Positions 7,160-13,580 of a stretch of 20,981 nucleotides of DNA are shown here, piece after piece. Source of the DNA: Minisyncoccota bacterium (lineage in GTDB: Bacteria; Patescibacteriota; Minisyncoccia; Phycocordibacterales; UBA5272); the NCBI GenBank assembly GCA_022843645.1, contig JALHNF010000002.1:9384-30364 (forward strand). The letters run 5' to 3'. Below the pieces are notes generated by a model. The model made no database searches and had not been told where the DNA came from. It worked only from the letters and a program-made list of their open reading frames with translations. Positions within the stretch are counted from its first letter, which is position 1, and the number at the start of each line of letters is the position of its first letter. The position numbers and the translations under genes were made by a program.

Positions 7160-7866
7160 AGTCCGAGTTTTTTCAAAAACTCCTCCTCTTCTTCTTTATG
7201 TGCTACCTTTTTATATCTAACCTTTCGTACACCCTTCACACGTTTCTCACATAGAGCCCATGTTTCATATCGAGATATTTTGCCATCTTGTACCACAATA
7301 TAATACCCAGATTTTGAAGCCTTCGAAGATGACTTACTTTTCAACCCACCATTTGGCACGTTCCCTGAAACACTGGCATCTACAAAGTACTCGGTAATCT
7401 TGCCTGAAAAAAGAAGTGGGGTTTTTTGGTCAGCATACTCTGTTGCGATTTGATCTGCCTGTTCATTTAGGGGCACATTGCTATGCCCTGGAACATAAAG
7501 CCAGTCTATATCTTTATAAGTAGCCAACTCTAGAAGTATTTTCCAGAGGTTTACGTTTTCAACATCTTTTTTTTGAGATGTTTGCCAATCATTTTTTTGC
7601 CAATTATGCACCCACTGTTTCATGCCTTTAATAACATACGAGGAGTCGGTGAAGAGGACTATTTTTTGTCCTCGTACTTTTATTTTGTCCGAGACAAAGC
7701 GCAGCGCCTCAATAGCCCCCATGAGCTCCATTTGATTATTAGTCGCATGTGGGTAGTGTCCACCGATTTCCTCAACAGTACCTCTTTGATCGTCAATGAT
7801 GATTGCGCCCCACCCTGCACGCCCAGGATTGTTGCGAGATGCGCCATCAGTATAGATACGTATCAT
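7156..7866 (-). CDS. rnhA: Ribonuclease HI with an extra C-terminal domain
   Basis: 236 residues, about 80 more than typical RNase HI. The catalytic domain (1-150) has Y-T-D-G-A-S (D7), N-N-Q-M-E-L-M-G-A (E47), F-T-D-S-S-Y-V (D74), G-H-S-N-V-P-L-N-E-Q-A-D (H128, D138), which gives the complete D-E-D-D site plus the assisting histidine. It cuts the RNA strand of RNA-DNA hybrids, for example at R-loops and primers. A linker rich in Ser/Lys (175-186) leads to a C-terminal module (187-233) with G-Y-Y-I-V-V, a central W-A-L-C-E, V-K-G-V, Y-K-K and an E-E-E-E-E-F-L end. This resembles the hybrid-binding/viroplasmin fold usually found at the N-terminus of RNase H1. It heads the block with comEC, whose GTG overlaps its stop. 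Confidence 0.93.
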   Translation of the reverse strand: MIRIYTDGASRNNPGRAGWGAIIIDDQRGTVEEIGGHYPHATNNQMELMGAIEALRFVSDKIKVRGQKIVLFTDSSYVIKGMKQWVHNWQKNDWQTSQKKDVENVNLWKILLELATYKDIDWLYVPGHSNVPLNEQADQIATEYADQKTPLLFSGKITEYFVDASVSGNVPNGGLKSKSSSKASKSGYYIVVQDGKISRYETWALCEKRVKGVRKVRYKKVAHKEEEEEFLKKLGL

Positions 7867-7899
7867 ACAAAAATTGTAACACAGTAGATGTGAAAGTTT

Positions 7900-9654
7900 T
7901 TATATCACATCGATAATCCGTACTTTTACGTTTTTCCTTGATCCATACATGTCACGTTCAAGCTGTCCAACTATAGATATGCGCTTTCCAACTTCTATCA
8001 CACCGACAGTTTTTTCAAAGCTGTGTGACCCAACAAAATATCCGTAGGCCTTTACCCGCGTCTCATGTGAAGATACTAGGAGCTCAAGATGACTGTTCCC
8101 TTTTCCAAAATGTCGCAATGATACAACCTCAACGTCTTTCAGTAAAAATGTCGGCCTCTGGTTTCCCATACCATATGGAGCAAGGGTGTCGATTTTTTGC
8201 ATTACAACATGACTCACCTGTGTGGGATGTATAGATCCATCAATAAAAATATTTTTTGTCTCTATGTAGTTAATTTTTTTTACGTTTTCATACGCGTCAA
8301 GAATCATCTGTTCAAGTTCATGAATACGTTCCCTATATACAGAAAAACCTCCGGCAAGCTCATGCCCTCCTACATGGACAAACACCTCGTCTTTAATCGC
8401 GCGCATAAGGTCTACAACATTCACTGAGCCATCACTTCTACATGACCCTTTAAACTGATCTGGCTGCTCCGCAGCACCCCACACAAAAACAGGTTTCTTG
8501 TAGGTGTCTAAGACTTTACTCGCAATAAGTCCAAGTATGCCTGGTGTCCACGCGGGATTCCCAATAACAATTACTTTTTTTTGATCATCCTGCACCAGGT
8601 CACTGTATACATCTTTCATTATAGAGCCGACACTTTCTTTTCTGCTAGTATTAAGTTTCTCCAAAAAGTGTGCGAGCTCTTCTGCCTCTTCGTGATCAGT
8701 TGTCGACAACAAACGAAATGCAACCTCCGGACTATCCATTCGAGATGCAGCGTTTAGTCTTGGCGCAATAGTAAACGCAATATCGTCTTCTGTAAGCAAC
8801 TCTTGCTTTGCCCGAGCTTTCAACAACAAGGCTTTGAGACCGGCTCGTCTACTTTTTTGCAACACCTTGATTCCATAGTATGCAAGAGTCCTGTTTTCGC
8901 CGGTAAGTGGCACCATATCTGCAATTGTTGATATGCCCACCATATCAAGGAGCCACTTTTCCCACCCAAGAGGTATTCCGGCTATCGATTTAATATACTC
9001 ATGTTCAGACACATATCTCCGCTCTCGCACATACTGCAACACCGCACACACAATTTTCCACGCAATTGCACACCCACATAACATTTTTTCTTTGTATGTA
9101 TCTTGTGCTTGCTTTGTGTTGATCACCTGATATGCCGGAGGGAGTACTTCTTTTTCTATCCCCTCCTCTATCACCACATGTGGCAGGTGATGATCAGTAA
9201 CAATCACATCAACACCACGCTCTTTTGCATAACCAACCTCTTCTATGTTGGTAATACCGAGGTCAACAGTAATAATAAGCGACACTGATTGCTGTATAAG
9301 ATAATCAAGTGCTTGTATGTTAAGCCCATACCCTTCTTTGTGTCGATGAGGTGTATAGTAGAGAATGTTTTCATAGTTTATTTTTTTAAAAAAATCAGAC
9401 AGAACCACCATGGCGGGTATACCATCACAATCATAATCAGAAAATATAGCTACCGTTTCAAGTCGTGAGATAGCGTCAAGTATACGCACAACTGCTTTCT
9501 CCATTCCAAAAATATCAAATGGATTATGTGTATGCTTGTCAAAGTCGGGTGAGACAAAAAGATTTTTTTGCTCAAGGAGACCCCTATGTTGCAAAATGCT
9601 TTCCTGGATATCAGACTCGAAATCAAATATATCTTTTTTAATCTGATACCGCAT
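7900..9654 (-). CDS. recJ: Single-stranded-DNA-specific exonuclease RecJ
   Basis: 584 residues from ATG at 9654. Motif I is S-D-Y-D-C-D-G (about 72-78; Cys replaces the usual Ala), then V-D-L-G-I-T (130-135), motif III T-D-H-H-L-P (153-158), the linker region with I-A-D-M-V-P-L, a DHHA1 domain with G-G-H-E-L-A-G-G (429-436), and a C-terminal OB-like region ending in a short V-R-I-I-D-V-I tail. RecJ degrades single-stranded DNA 5' to 3' in recombination and repair. The frame is also open to an ATG at 9699, but an extended -10 (9669-9677) lies between the two starts and the N-terminus M-R-Y-Q-I is typical, so 9654 is preferred. The gap to rnhA downstream is 33 bp, consistent with one transcription unit recJ-rnhA-comEC-MBL. 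Confidence 0.93.
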   Translation of the reverse strand: MRYQIKKDIFDFESDIQESILQHRGLLEQKNLFVSPDFDKHTHNPFDIFGMEKAVVRILDAISRLETVAIFSDYDCDGIPAMVVLSDFFKKINYENILYYTPHRHKEGYGLNIQALDYLIQQSVSLIITVDLGITNIEEVGYAKERGVDVIVTDHHLPHVVIEEGIEKEVLPPAYQVINTKQAQDTYKEKMLCGCAIAWKIVCAVLQYVRERRYVSEHEYIKSIAGIPLGWEKWLLDMVGISTIADMVPLTGENRTLAYYGIKVLQKSRRAGLKALLLKARAKQELLTEDDIAFTIAPRLNAASRMDSPEVAFRLLSTTDHEEAEELAHFLEKLNTSRKESVGSIMKDVYSDLVQDDQKKVIVIGNPAWTPGILGLIASKVLDTYKKPVFVWGAAEQPDQFKGSCRSDGSVNVVDLMRAIKDEVFVHVGGHELAGGFSVYRERIHELEQMILDAYENVKKINYIETKNIFIDGSIHPTQVSHVVMQKIDTLAPYGMGNQRPTFLLKDVEVVSLRHFGKGNSHLELLVSSHETRVKAYGYFVGSHSFEKTVGVIEVGKRISIVGQLERDMYGSRKNVKVRIIDVI

Positions 9655-9668
9655 AAAATCGTAAAGAC

Positions 9669-9677
9669 ATTGTAGCA
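9669..9677 (-). promoter_or_regulatory. Extended -10 promoter of recJ
   Basis: On the minus strand TGC directly precedes TACAAT (9669-9674), an extended -10 element. It predicts transcription starting near 9662, about 8 nt before the preferred recJ ATG. No good -35 is seen. This element excludes the longer start at 9699 unless a further upstream promoter exists. Confidence 0.45.
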
Positions 9678-9727
9678 CCCATGGAGGTACACGAAACATG
9701 GTAGAAGACTTTGCTGTGCCGTGGGAT

Positions 9728-10129
9728 ATGCAGGAACAAACTATTTTTGAAAAAATAATTGGAGGAAGCGTCCCCTCCTACAAAGTATACGAAGACTATT
9801 ATGTTCTTGCTTTTCTTTCAAAATCGCAAAAAACAAAAGGACATACACTTGTTGTATCAAAAAGACACATACAGAACATCCTCGTCGCTGCAGAGTAAAG
9901 CCTCATAAAGGTCATGAAAGTAGTCGGTGCACTTTCAAAGCACATATATCAGACACTTAATGCTACTGAGTTAAAAATACAGCAAAATAACGAAGTTCAT
10001 GGTTGCCAGGAAGTATTCCACACTCATTCTCAGATTATTCCCCTGTACGAAAATGACGGTTTTATGACCGGTGAAAGTACAGAGTACTCCCATGAAGAGC
10101 TTCTAGGTATTTCACGTGAAATACTTTAA
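9728..10129 (+). pseudogene. HIT-family (histidine triad) gene interrupted by an in-frame TAA
   Basis: The frame encodes a full-length HIT protein of about 133 codons from ATG at 9728 (M-Q-E-Q-T-I-F-E-K-I-I-G-G). One in-frame TAA at 9896-9898 splits it into a 56-residue N-terminal part ending N-I-L-V-A-A-E and a C-terminal part resuming in the same frame with S-L-I-K-V-M-K-V-V. Before the stop, K-G-H-T-L-V-V-S-K-R-H matches the family G-H-x-L-V-x-P-K-x-H. After it, Q-E-V-F-H-T-H-S-Q-I-I-P holds the triad, but the third His is Gln (H-x-H-x-Q, as in GalT), and the usual F-L-D is F-L-S. HIT proteins hydrolyse or transfer nucleotidyl groups. The single nonsense codon could be a true null, strain variation or an assembly error. 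An upstream in-frame ATG at 9698 is less likely. Its 3' end carries a parS-like palindrome. Confidence 0.8.
10108..10123. promoter_or_regulatory. parS-like palindrome at the end of the HIT gene
   Basis: TATTTCACGTGAAATA is a perfect 16-bp palindrome, extending to 18 bp with flanking G and C (10107-10124). It differs from the ParB site consensus TGTTNCACGTGAAACA at two positions, placed symmetrically. It lies in the last codons of the HIT frame. Confidence 0.6.
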
Positions 10130-10138
10130 AAGAAAAGT

Positions 10139-11623
10139 TTAACTAACTTGATGTTTCTTGTGTAACCTCTTTATTTCTTCCTGTTCAACATCATCTCGTC
10201 GCTCTTTTCCTTGGTGAGCAAGTTTTTGAAGTTCAATTAAGGGTAGTTTTATAAGATCCCTCGTCTTAGCATCAAGATATTCTTGATTGTTTTTATCAGG
10301 ATCATCAAGCACCTCTTCAAGTAAAGCAAGGAGAATGAAACCTATTTTAGGCCCAGGTGTTTCATGTGTAACCTCCATTATTCTTTCTCCATTCGTTTTG
10401 AGCATTTTAACAGTTATTGGATCTCTGAGCGCTTGTTCTACCATTGTTTTATACTTTCTAAAGCGATACGGATTTTCTTTTGGTCTCCCTGTGCCAATAC
10501 GGTCACAAATGCGAAGGTTCATGAGGTCCCAAATGTTCTCCCGTCCGACATTAGTGACAATTCTACGAACAGCAGACAAAGTGACTTGCTCTGTATCAGA
10601 AAAAAACATATGCCACCTAACAAGAGTTGAAACCTTATCAATCATTTCACGTGAAAATCTCATTCTATCCATGATTTCACGTGTAACTTTTGCCCCAACG
10701 ACTTCATGGCCATGAAAAGTATAGTCTTTCTTTTCGTCTGACCAACGACGCGTATGAGGCTTAGCAATATCATGAAAAAGTCCAGCTAAGCGCAAATCTA
10801 GAGACCAGTTTTTATCTGCAGCGTGCTGACATGTCCTTAAATTATGGCCCCATACGTCAAAACTGTGTGCTTGATTTTGTTTCACATGTAACCCCATTTC
10901 TAACTCAGGTAAAAAATGCTGTAAAATGTTAAGTCTATTACACATAAAAAGTCCTAACATTGGACTATTTGATAGCAGAATTTTCACAAACTCATCCCGA
11001 ACTCTTTCTTGCGAAACTTTTTTTAGTTTCATATGTAACACAGAAATTGCCTCTTGTGTGTGATTTTCAATTGAAAAGCCTAATTGCACACTGAAACGAA
11101 TCGCCCTCAAGAGTCGCAAGGCGTCTTCATTGAATCTTTCACTGGGGTTCCCGACTGTCCTTATAACCTTGTCTTTTATATCAGCTTGTCCATTAAATGG
11201 GTCCTTTAAGACCTTACTGACTGGGTCGTAGGCGATTGCATTTACAGTAAAGTCTCTACGTGCAAGATCATCTTCTACAGAGCTTACAAACTCTATCTTG
11301 TCTGGGTGCCGGGCATCCGAGTACCCTATTTCTTTTCGATAAGGAGTGACCTCAATTACCTTAAGAGAATCTGGTTTTTTATTCAGAAGAATATCATCGA
11401 GTTCTGTGACAACCCCCACCGTTCCAAAAGTATTTTCATATACAGTTCGAGGGAAAATCCGTTGAATAGCCTCTGGTGTTGCATTTGTTGTTACATCCCA
11501 ATCCTTTGGGGTAAGACCTAAAATAGAGTCTCGCACTGCCCCACCAACAACGTATGCTTCAAAATCGTTATTTTTTAACGTTTTTACTATGCCTTGAACT
11601 TCATGTGGTATAGAAAAATTCAT
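10139..11623 (-). CDS. cca: CCA-adding tRNA nucleotidyltransferase with HD domain
   Basis: 494 residues. The nucleotidyltransferase head begins with V-V-G-G-A-V-R-D (25-32) and the metal-binding D-W-D (41-43). A-R-R-D-F-T-V-N-A-I-A (121-131) and R-L-L-R-A-I-R-F (170-177) are the ATP/CTP-selecting and neck motifs of class II enzymes. An HD domain follows, with G-L-F-H-D-I-A-K-P (281-289), a configuration common in CCA enzymes with phosphohydrolase activity. It builds or repairs the 3' CCA of tRNAs, and all four tRNA genes in this window lack an encoded CCA, so it should be essential here. It lies 46 nt downstream of tRNA-Arg on the same strand and may be co-transcribed with it. Its coding sequence contains six parS-like motifs, which use different reading frames. 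Confidence 0.95.
   Translation of the reverse strand: MNFSIPHEVQGIVKTLKNNDFEAYVVGGAVRDSILGLTPKDWDVTTNATPEAIQRIFPRTVYENTFGTVGVVTELDDILLNKKPDSLKVIEVTPYRKEIGYSDARHPDKIEFVSSVEDDLARRDFTVNAIAYDPVSKVLKDPFNGQADIKDKVIRTVGNPSERFNEDALRLLRAIRFSVQLGFSIENHTQEAISVLHMKLKKVSQERVRDEFVKILLSNSPMLGLFMCNRLNILQHFLPELEMGLHVKQNQAHSFDVWGHNLRTCQHAADKNWSLDLRLAGLFHDIAKPHTRRWSDEKKDYTFHGHEVVGAKVTREIMDRMRFSREMIDKVSTLVRWHMFFSDTEQVTLSAVRRIVTNVGRENIWDLMNLRICDRIGTGRPKENPYRFRKYKTMVEQALRDPITVKMLKTNGERIMEVTHETPGPKIGFILLALLEEVLDDPDKNNQEYLDAKTRDLIKLPLIELQKLAHQGKERRDDVEQEEIKRLHKKHQVS
10152..10167. promoter_or_regulatory. Degenerate parS-like site in cca (C-terminal codons)
   Basis: Read on the minus strand: GGTTACACAAGAAACA, three mismatches to TGTTNCACGTGAAACA. 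Taken alone it would not be reported; it is listed as part of the cluster. Confidence 0.35.
10358..10373. promoter_or_regulatory. parS-like site in cca
   Basis: Minus strand GGTTACACATGAAACA, two mismatches to TGTTNCACGTGAAACA. It encodes V-T-H-E-T, with GTT as a codon. Confidence 0.5.
10643..10658. promoter_or_regulatory. parS-like site in cca with a perfect 12-bp core
   Basis: The core TTTCACGTGAAA (10645-10656) is a perfect palindrome identical to the centre of the parS consensus. The four outer positions differ. Only 30 bp separate it from the next site. Confidence 0.5.
10673..10688. promoter_or_regulatory. parS-like site in cca
   Basis: Minus strand AGTTACACGTGAAATC, three outer mismatches to TGTTNCACGTGAAACA, with an intact GTTACACGTGAAA core. 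It is spaced exactly 30 bp from the preceding site, close to three helical turns. Confidence 0.5.
10878..10893. promoter_or_regulatory. parS-like site in cca
   Basis: Minus strand GGTTACATGTGAAACA, two mismatches to TGTTNCACGTGAAACA. It is read in a different codon phase (L-H-V-K) from the sites at 10358 and 10673, so protein sequence does not explain its recurrence. Confidence 0.5.
11025..11040. promoter_or_regulatory. Degenerate parS-like site in cca
   Basis: Minus strand TGTTACATATGAAACT, three mismatches to TGTTNCACGTGAAACA, two of them in the central CG. It encodes L-H-M-K in the same phase as the site at 10878. Confidence 0.4.
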
Positions 11624-11669
11624 ATATCTTCGCTGGTACCATAAAAAATTAATTTTAAGGCTTTTTATG

Positions 11670-11741
11670 TGCTCCCGGAGGGATTCGAACCCCCAATAAC
11701 GGTTCCGAAGACCGTTGTGATATCCATTTCACCACAGGAGC
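11670..11741 (-). tRNA. tRNA-Arg (anticodon TCG)
   Basis: The minus strand folds as a cloverleaf. Acceptor GCTCCTG pairs with CGGGAGC (one T-G wobble). The D arm is GTGA...TCAC, the anticodon stem ACGGT/ACCGT holds loop CTTCGGA with anticodon TCG, and the T arm is GGGGG-TTCGAAT-CCCTC. The discriminator is A and no CCA is encoded. It reads CGA. The cca gene follows 46 nt downstream on the same strand. Confidence 0.95.
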
Positions 11742-11784
11742 ATCTCTTCGTTAATAAAAAGATACGTAATGAGTATACGCTTTA

Positions 11785-11813
11785 TTGTAAAAAAAAGCTA
11801 TATACCGTATACT
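11785..11813 (+). promoter_or_regulatory. Promoter of tRNA-Gly(GCC)
   Basis: TTGTAA (11785-11790), a 17-bp spacer, then TATACT (11808-11813). The predicted start is about 5 nt before the mature tRNA 5' end at 11825, so the primary transcript has almost no leader. Confidence 0.65.
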
Positions 11814-11824
11814 ACGCTACATAC

Positions 11825-11895
11825 GCGGGTATGGTTTAGTGGTAGAACACGTCCTTGCCAAGGATGAGACGGGAGTTCGATTCTCCCTACCCGCA
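11825..11895 (+). tRNA. tRNA-Gly (anticodon GCC)
   Basis: Acceptor GCGGGTA pairs with TACCCGC, the anticodon stem CGTCC/GGATG encloses loop TTGCCAA, and the T arm is GGGAG-TTCGATT-CTCCC. The discriminator is A (11895). CCA is not encoded. It reads GGC and GGT. Confidence 0.95.
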
Positions 11896-12020
11896 CAAAT
11901 ATTAGATATTTGGGGAGAATCAACTAGGGTGAGTATCTCAGACGCAGCAAAACAAGCACAAAACGAAATCTACCCTGCACCCGTAAGGCAAATTCCTTAT
12001 CCTGCACACAGAAAACGTTT

Positions 12021-12075
12021 CTTGAGGTAGGTTTTGAGTTCAAACAATCTGTACCTCAAGCTTACTCCTTTTTAT
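12021..12075 (+). terminator. Candidate terminator hairpin after tRNA-Gly
   Basis: CTTGAGGTA (12021-12029) pairs perfectly with TACCTCAAG (12052-12060). The 22-nt loop can form an inner TTTGA/TCAAA stem. A pyrimidine-rich stretch with five T follows after about 10 nt. The stretch 11896-12020 before it holds no convincing gene. The long loop and delayed T-run make this a weak terminator or a structured 3' end. Confidence 0.4.
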
Positions 12076-12246
12076 GCAGATACTCTCTATGTAGGTTAAG
12101 GACATATTGATCACATGTGACTTTTATTTCTCTATTTTTCCTTTATTTTAAAAGAAATTGTGGATAAGTCTGTGGGTTACGTTGATAAGTAGAGTACTTT
12201 ATAGTCTTTTGAGTTCACAAGAAGAGTCTTTAATTGTGATTAAACG

Positions 12247-12314
12247 TTGACATATAAGGATATTTTAAAGACAATACAAAAAATCTCTTGCAATAGCACT
12301 TTTTTTGATATAAA
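12247..12314 (+). promoter_or_regulatory. Two candidate promoters of yraN
   Basis: The first is TTGACA (12247-12252), 17 bp, GACAAT (12270-12275). The second has TTGCAA (12288-12293) upstream of TATAAA (12309-12314) preceded by an extended TGa (12306-12308); its spacer to TATAAA is 15 bp, or 17 bp to the overlapping TAAAAT. The second would start transcription inside the parS site at 12316-12331, so ParB bound there could block it. Confidence 0.45.
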
Positions 12315-12315
12315 A

Positions 12316-12331
12316 TGTTACACGTGAAACA
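12316..12331. promoter_or_regulatory. parS site (exact match to the ParB consensus)
   Basis: TGTTACACGTGAAACA matches the established Bacillus-type parS consensus TGTTNCACGTGAAACA at all 15 defined positions. An exact match is not expected by chance in a genome of ordinary size. It lies between the predicted promoter and the ATG of yraN. ParB proteins load onto such sites to organise the origin region for segregation. The parB gene itself is outside the window. Confidence 0.8.
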
Positions 12332-12334
12332 TAC

Positions 12335-12709
12335 ATGGGTAAAATAGGTAGAAATAAGTCAAATATTGGTATTACTGGCGAGGAAATAGCTTGCAAATAC
12401 CTTCTTTCTAAGGGTTACACAATCATAGACAGAAATTTTAAAACGTTTCATGGGGAACTCGATATTGTGTACGAAAAAGAAGGGATGCTCTTTTTTGGAG
12501 AGGTAAAAACTGTTTCTCAAGACAAACACTCAATTGATCCTACTCAAAATTTTACTCAGTCTAAATATCTAAAGATGACGAGAGCAATTGAATATTACCT
12601 ACTTTCTAAAAGAGCGAAACATCTCTTTGAAACGTCTCTTATTTGCGTATACGTAGACAAAGAAAATAAAACCGCTCGAGTGCAACTCATCAAGAACCCT
12701 ATTTATTGA
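12335..12709 (+). CDS. yraN: YraN/UPF0102 family endonuclease-like protein
   Basis: 124 residues, the family's usual length. The hallmarks are I-T-G-E-E-I-A-C-K-Y-L (13-23), G-Y-T-I-I-D-R-N-F-K (27-36), G-E-L-D-I-V (40-45) and F-F-G-E-V-K-T (53-59). The D43 and E56-x-K58 residues correspond to the metal-binding core of the restriction-endonuclease-like fold. The family is linked to DNA processing and often sits near ribosomal, RNase H or DprA genes, but its exact role is unsettled. The ATG follows the parS site by 3 nt and has no Shine-Dalgarno. Its stop overlaps the -35 of the tRNA-Pro promoter. Confidence 0.9.
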   Translation: MGKIGRNKSNIGITGEEIACKYLLSKGYTIIDRNFKTFHGELDIVYEKEGMLFFGEVKTVSQDKHSIDPTQNFTQSKYLKMTRAIEYYLLSKRAKHLFETSLICVYVDKENKTARVQLIKNPIY

Positions 12710-12733
12710 TTATTACTAAGTTCGTGATATTAT
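12706..12733 (+). promoter_or_regulatory. Promoter of tRNA-Pro
   Basis: TTGATT (12706-12711), a 16-bp spacer, and TATTAT (12728-12733) with an extended TGa (12725-12727). The predicted start is about 2-3 nt before the tRNA. The -35 overlaps the yraN stop codon. Confidence 0.6.
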
Positions 12734-12742
12734 CAATTAATT

Positions 12743-12815
12743 CGGGGTGTGGTGTAACGGCTAACATTTTGGTTTTGGGTACCAAAGACTCAGGGTTCGA
12801 ATCCCTGCACCCCGA
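12743..12815 (+). tRNA. tRNA-Pro (anticodon TGG)
   Basis: Acceptor CGGGGTG pairs with CACCCCG; the C1-G72 pair is usual for tRNA-Pro. The anticodon stem TTGGT/ACCAA encloses loop TTTGGGT, giving anticodon TGG with G37. The T arm is CAGGG-TTCGAAT-CCCTG and the discriminator is A. CCA is not encoded. The 140 bp to the next tRNA show no gene. Confidence 0.92.
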
Positions 12816-12943
12816 CAAATACATAAAAATCGCTATCGTTAGGAAACTAAAAACCCATACCGACCCTGTCAAGACGGAATCTCAAAGATTTTAAAGACTG
12901 CATTGTTGATCGGAAACTAGAAAAAGATTTTGAAATGTAGTAG

Positions 12944-12949
12944 TATATT
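12944..12949 (+). promoter_or_regulatory. Candidate -10 element of tRNA-Gly(TCC)
   Basis: TATATT ends 6 nt before the tRNA. No -35 is visible at the expected distance, so the tRNA may also be carried on a transcript from the tRNA-Pro promoter. Confidence 0.35.
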
Positions 12950-12955
12950 TCTATT

Positions 12956-13026
12956 GCGGGATTGGTTTAGTGGTAGAATACCTGCCTTCCAAGCAGGGGA
13001 CAAGAGTTCGATTCTCTTATCCCGCA
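12956..13026 (+). tRNA. tRNA-Gly (anticodon TCC)
   Basis: Acceptor GCGGGAT pairs with ATCCCGC, the anticodon stem CCTGC/GCAGG encloses loop CTTCCAA, and the T arm is AAGAG-TTCGATT-CTCTT. The discriminator is A and no CCA is encoded. It reads GGA and GGG. Its body closely resembles the GCC isoacceptor upstream. Confidence 0.95.
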
Positions 13027-13072
13027 CAAATATTTTGTTTTTAATGCTAAAATGTAGTTATCTAATAGGATG

Positions 13073-13101
13073 TTGACAAAATAAATTATTTATAGTATAT
13101 T
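13073..13101 (+). promoter_or_regulatory. Near-consensus promoter of the 128-residue unknown gene
   Basis: TTGACA (13073-13078), exactly 17 bp, TATATT (13096-13101). This is the best-matching promoter in the window. The predicted start (about 13108) is one or two nt before the ATG at 13110, which implies a leaderless mRNA. Confidence 0.7.
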
Positions 13102-13109
13102 ATAGACAT

Positions 13110-13496
13110 ATGAATTTCGAACCACAGGCTAATCAATTTGACCAAGGCGGAATTAAAGAAGACCACACCACTGGTGAATTTACAGTTACAGATTCATCGG
13201 CTTTAGAGGCTCTGACCGAAAGAGAGGAGAGAGAGCTGGCTCGAGAAATTGCTCCATCTATTGAAATTGCAAAAATGGAACTTGAAAATTTGAGAAAATA
13301 TATCGGTGATCGCGAAGTGAGCCAAGATACTCAATTAAAAATATCATCATTACTCGACGACTCTCAAGGTCTTTTTGTAGACACAGAGAAAGCAGCTTTC
13401 AAAAAGATACTGCTTGGAGTAGTTCGAAACAAACTAAAAGATATCTACCAAAGTTTAGGGTTAGATGTCCAGGATGGTAACAGCACAGTAAACTAG
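13110..13496 (+). CDS. Hypothetical protein, acidic and helical, strongly expressed by promoter prediction
   Basis: 128 residues, not recognised. The N-terminal 30 residues are polar and probably disordered. Residues 32-67 form a charged helix (A-L-E-A-L-T-E-R-E-E-R-E-L-A). A second half, 75-118, alternates hydrophobic and charged residues and ends in I-Y-Q-S-L-G-L-D-V. There is no signal peptide, membrane segment, cysteine or known motif, so a small cytoplasmic protein is likely. It is a single-gene unit: the promoter is close to consensus and a perfect 16-bp terminator follows. Such strong, isolated control suggests an abundant product. Function unknown. Confidence 0.8.
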   Translation: MNFEPQANQFDQGGIKEDHTTGEFTVTDSSALEALTEREERELAREIAPSIEIAKMELENLRKYIGDREVSQDTQLKISSLLDDSQGLFVDTEKAAFKKILLGVVRNKLKDIYQSLGLDVQDGNSTVN

Positions 13497-13580
13497 ATTG
13501 ATCAGACTCTGCTCTTAATGCCCAGTATCACTTGGGACGAGATTAGTATCCAATCAAAATCGACCTGAATATGACTGGCA

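Larger units (their letters stand above)
12061..12334. other. AT-rich gap with a DnaA box: candidate origin-related region
   Basis: This gap holds a consensus DnaA box TGTGGATAA (12159-12167). Just before it is a run of almost pure A/T (about 12120-12158), and weaker box-like GTTGATAAG (12181-12189) and TGTGATTAA (12235-12243) follow. TCACATGTGA (12111-12120) is a palindrome resembling a degenerate parS core. An exact parS match lies at its right end. One perfect box alone does not make an origin, and dnaA is not nearby. Confidence 0.35.

Noticed and set aside
9655..9699. Longer recJ start at 9699
   Set aside because: An extended -10 element lies within this stretch and the added residues do not resemble RecJ N-termini.
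9896..9898. Stop-codon recoding as an explanation of the TAA in the HIT gene
   Set aside because: Known recoding in this part of the tree concerns TGA, not TAA, and TAA ends several genes here (for example yraN's neighbours and the small membrane protein).
11839..12030. Plus-strand frame of 63 codons
   Set aside because: It begins inside tRNA-Gly and has no plausible start signal or composition.
12706..12894. Plus-strand frame of 62 codons
   Set aside because: It runs through tRNA-Pro, which explains the sequence.
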